Part shown: in pieces, positions 19,862 to 22,159 of the stretch
Numbering within the stretch: the first letter of the stretch is position 1
Layout of the letters: each line of letters starts with the position of its first letter
Assembly (NCBI GenBank): GCA_005879065.1
Contig: VBLU01000067.1
Span: 1-22,159, forward strand
Source: Methanobacteriota archaeon
GTDB lineage: Archaea; Thermoplasmatota; Thermoplasmata; RBG-16-68-12
Length of the DNA stretch: 22,159 bases
Direction of reading: 5' to 3'
Notes under the pieces: model-generated
What the model was told of the DNA's origin: nothing
Database searches by the model: none
The model's input: the letters and a program-made list of their open reading frames with translations, nothing else
Translations under genes and position numbers: made by a program

Positions 19862-22159
19862 TCAGTCCGATTTCCGTCTCCGGCGATAGGAGATCACAAG
19901 AATGACGATCACGACTCCCGCCGAAGGAAGGGCTAACTCACCGAATTCTGGGATGGGGACTGTCACGGAACTGTCAGCAGAGCCTACGCCGCCCTCAATG
20001 AATAGAGTGATGTTACTTCCGCTGAGGAAATCCACCCGGAGACGGATCCGCTGGTCAACCGAGACGTTGACACCAGTGTTCTTCGAGCACTGGAAAGACT
20101 GATTGTCGCCTCCACTTGTCAACGAATCAACCGAACAGATGGGATTCGGCGACAGTCCATTAGTATCCGTAATCGCAAACGCAATTCGTAGGGTTGTGCT
20201 GCCACCCGAGGAGAGGTCGAACGAGGCCATCCAATTGCCGGCTGGGACGGTTTCCGCGGAGGTTGCCGGGTCGGTAAAGAAGCAAGCAAAGGAACCGGTC
20301 GTAAACGGGATACCGATTCCACCACCACTCCCTTTCGTTGTACTCAGCGTCTTCGCACCCAAACAGTCTTCGGGATTGATTATCGAGTCCACATTGCGCA
20401 AGTAGAAAGTGGTTCCGGAGAAACCGTTCGTGTGTGGTGGCGGCAACACATTCCTTGGACCGGTGTCAAATGAGAGCGGAGAGACGAAGCCCGGAGCCGC
20501 GATGGGAATCGTCGTGTCCCCTGCCGAGGACCAGTCGGTTGACTCAATCACGATCCTCGTGCCGTTGAGGGCCGGCAAAGGCACCGACCCTTCGATGTCC
20601 GCCTGATCTTTCTCGGCCGCGACGCTAATCCCTGACTGTCGAATCCAGCGATTCGACCAGCTGTAGACCGACTTTGACGTAATCTGACCCCCCTCGCCAC
20701 GAACTTCCACCAGGTAATCGGCGGAGATTCCTCCGATGGCAAATCCTTGAGGGTTCGAAATATTGGTGTCCAGGAACACGAGCAAGACGTCCTCTCCCGT
20801 CCGCCTAGGCAGGATCGCGGTGCCCCCTCCCGAACTCCCATTCCCGGCGGTGACAGGGGTCTTGAACAGCCGCTCGGGAATCTCCCCACCGAGGAGGGCT
20901 CCGGCCACATGCACATGGAAGAAGGCCGTGCCGTTTGACGTGGCGGCCCCATGCCGGACGATGTCAAGGTCCGGATTAATGACCGTCTTCGGATCGGTAT
21001 CCGGCACATCGCGCGACAACCACTCGGCAAACAGGCCGTCAATCTGGACCCGGGGGGGCGGCGAAGAGACGTAGGCCCGAGCCATCGTCCCCTGGACGAA
21101 CACTGGGACCGAACCATTCGCGCCTATCAGGGAAACCTCGACAACATCACCGGGGAAAAACCCCGGGGCCGACACGGACACCGTGGTCGTGTCTTCCGGT
21201 CGGCCCTGGGTCAGGTTTATGGATTCCGCTGAGAGGGATCGGATCAAGCCAGGGGTCGCATTGAACTGGAAGTTGGACACCTGCCATGTGACAGATGGCG
21301 GGATGGCGATGGCCCGTGCGCGAATTTGGAACAGGGAGGTCATACCACCCCCGATGACAGTCGTCAGGGGAAGAGTCTCCACGAGAACGCCCCCGTCCGC
21401 TGATGAGAGTGGGACCAGGCTTCGGCTCGAAGCACCGCGGAAATCGTCCGCGTATACCGCGACGCGGAATGACGAACGATCGAAGCGGTCTATGTCATAG
21501 GTCGACGCTTTGATTTCCAGTCCACCGGCAGAAGCCGCCGCTTGGACCGAAGCACCCGCCTGCCGCCGACTCCAGTTCACCTCGGAGTCGACGGGGAAGG
21601 AATACATCCTCGCGCCTGCCACCGTGTGATTCCCACCGAACACCTCGATCACGGCCTCGGCGCCGATTCCGCCGAACGCAAAGCCTGTCGACGGGTTCCC
21701 GTCCGCGTCGATCAGGAAATCGACCCCATCGTACCCCGTGGCGTCGCCCAGCATTCCTCCGGTCGTCGACGCGAAGAGGTACAACGAGTCGTGGTCGAGC
21801 AAACTCGCATAGCGTGAGATCGAGACGTTCGAATCCGATGCGGTCGTCGCTGCGTCGAACATGGGCACAGAGGACCAATCCGCGAAGGACCCGTCGATCA
21901 CGATGGGAGCCGAAGGCCCAGAAGGTGGGACGAACAGGAACCCGGCAATCAGGACGGCAACAAGGATCGCCGAAGCGATTGTGAAGTATCGAACGCGGCG
22001 CGACGGATAGGGAAGTCGAAGGCCCCGGAAGGTGGGGCGACCCACCGACGCGCCGGTGATAATACCGTTCACTCGTCCCGGGCCGGTGACGAGGCCGTTC
22101 ACCCGGCCCCTGCCCGTGACGAGGCCGTTGACGCGACCGGCTGGGGCGGTGAGACCGTT
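19862..22159 (-). CDS. Large surface protein with duplicated extracellular module and PEFG-like C-terminal signal, N-terminus off the window
   Basis: Predicted membrane-anchored, mostly extracellular protein; function unknown. Seen: 765 residues in the window, frame still open at 22159. Residues 1-40 are four 10-residue repeats such as NGLVTGPGRV, then a basic linker and a membrane segment at about 58-77 (FTIASAILVAVLIAGFLFVP). Two homologous beta-rich modules follow, each opening with IDGxFxxW (IVIDGSFADW at about 86, VQIDGLFAEW at about 371), reminiscent of CBM9/DOMON-like domains, and sharing GFAxGGIxA followed by a V-rich strand. The third part (about 580-730) has four cysteines in possible disulfides. 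The C-terminus has IPEFGELALPSAG, a hydrophobic stretch and RRRRK, the three-part layout of archaeosortase substrates. Many NxS/T sites suggest N-glycosylation. Separated from the GTPase gene by 70 nt. Confidence 0.85.
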   Translation of the reverse strand, partial: NGLTAPAGRVNGLVTGRGRVNGLVTGPGRVNGIITGASVGRPTFRGLRLPYPSRRVRYFTIASAILVAVLIAGFLFVPPSGPSAPIVIDGSFADWSSVPMFDAATTASDSNVSISRYASLLDHDSLYLFASTTGGMLGDATGYDGVDFLIDADGNPSTGFAFGGIGAEAVIEVFGGNHTVAGARMYSFPVDSEVNWSRRQAGASVQAAASAGGLEIKASTYDIDRFDRSSFRVAVYADDFRGASSRSLVPLSSADGGVLVETLPLTTVIGGGMTSLFQIRARAIAIPPSVTWQVSNFQFNATPGLIRSLSAESINLTQGRPEDTTTVSVSAPGFFPGDVVEVSLIGANGSVPVFVQGTMARAYVSSPPPRVQIDGLFAEWLSRDVPDTDPKTVINPDLDIVRHGAATSNGTAFFHVHVAGALLGGEIPERLFKTPVTAGNGSSGGGTAILPRRTGEDVLLVFLDTNISNPQGFAIGGISADYLVEVRGEGGQITSKSVYSWSNRWIRQSGISVAAEKDQADIEGSVPLPALNGTRIVIESTDWSSAGDTTIPIAAPGFVSPLSFDTGPRNVLPPPHTNGFSGTTFYLRNVDSIINPEDCLGAKTLSTTKGSGGGIGIPFTTGSFACFFTDPATSAETVPAGNWMASFDLSSGGSTTLRIAFAITDTNGLSPNPICSVDSLTSGGDNQSFQCSKNTGVNVSVDQRIRLRVDFLSGSNITLFIEGGVGSADSSVTVPIPEFGELALPSAGVVIVILVISYRRRRKSD
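22040..22159 (-). repeat. In-frame 30-nt tandem repeats encoding NGLVTGxGRV
   Basis: Four consecutive 30-nt units (22159-22130, 22129-22100, 22099-22070, 22069-22040) encode NGLTAPAGRV, NGLVTGRGRV, NGLVTGPGRV and NGIITGASVG. The middle two are nearly identical in DNA; the outer ones have drifted. The array probably continues past the window. It is coding and has no spacers, so it is not CRISPR. Confidence 0.9.

Noticed and set aside
22040..22159. Possible CRISPR array at the window end
   Set aside because: Units are contiguous 30-nt repeats without spacers and keep an open reading frame with a conserved peptide.

Overview
The window looks like chromosomal DNA of a GC-rich archaeon, most likely a Thermoplasmatota lineage, probably from a metagenome. 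The archaeal call rests on ribosomal protein L15e, a family B replicative DNA polymerase with a PIP-like tail, an archaeal-type OBG/YchF GTPase with a TGS tail, an archaeal GlmM/GlmU pair, an 85-nt tRNA-Leu with no encoded CCA, and AT-rich TATA-like boxes 26-27 nt upstream of several GTG start codons (leaderless mRNAs). The Thermoplasmatota assignment is weaker; it rests on overall style and on Asn-Gly-Leu-type tandem repeats in front of a membrane anchor. There are no rRNA genes, IS elements or CRISPR arrays.

Layout. (1) 1-3501, minus strand: a sugar-nucleotide operon, glmM, then a bifunctional GlmU-like enzyme, then a GT4 glycosyltransferase cut by the window edge. (2) 3502-4596: a divergent promoter, a 71-residue orphan protein, tRNA-Leu(CAG), and about 530 nt of AT-richer DNA that holds one doubtful small ORF, a small inverted repeat, and a GC-rich hairpin leader. 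(3) 4597-7244: a class III aminotransferase convergent with a saccharopine-dehydrogenase-like oxidoreductase. (4) 7300-12202: an MFS transporter divergent from a three-gene SsuA/SsuB/SsuC-like ABC importer, which is convergent with a TauE/SafE exporter. (5) 12272-13032: a ThiI-like gene that is out of frame in its middle and has lost the PP-loop motif. (6) 13035-19791: a long minus-strand run containing the OBG GTPase, DNA polymerase B, a 52-residue zinc ribbon, a PfkB kinase, a DNA methylase, a DUF5655-like protein and L15e. (7) 19862-22159: a large surface protein with a duplicated extracellular module, a PEFG-like C-terminal sorting signal and an N-terminal 10-residue tandem repeat that runs off the window.

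How the genes fit together. The glmM-glmU-glycosyltransferase operon probably makes UDP-GlcNAc and uses it in surface glycans. The ABC importer beside TauE/SafE suggests import of an organosulfonate (or similar oxyanion) and export of sulfite or sulfoacetate. The polymerase-GTPase-L15e run is a core information-processing cluster with a methylase and small unknown proteins embedded in it. The most unusual points are the defective ThiI-like gene, the tiny zinc ribbon coupled to the polymerase gene, the methylase/DUF5655-like pair, and the repeat-headed surface protein.
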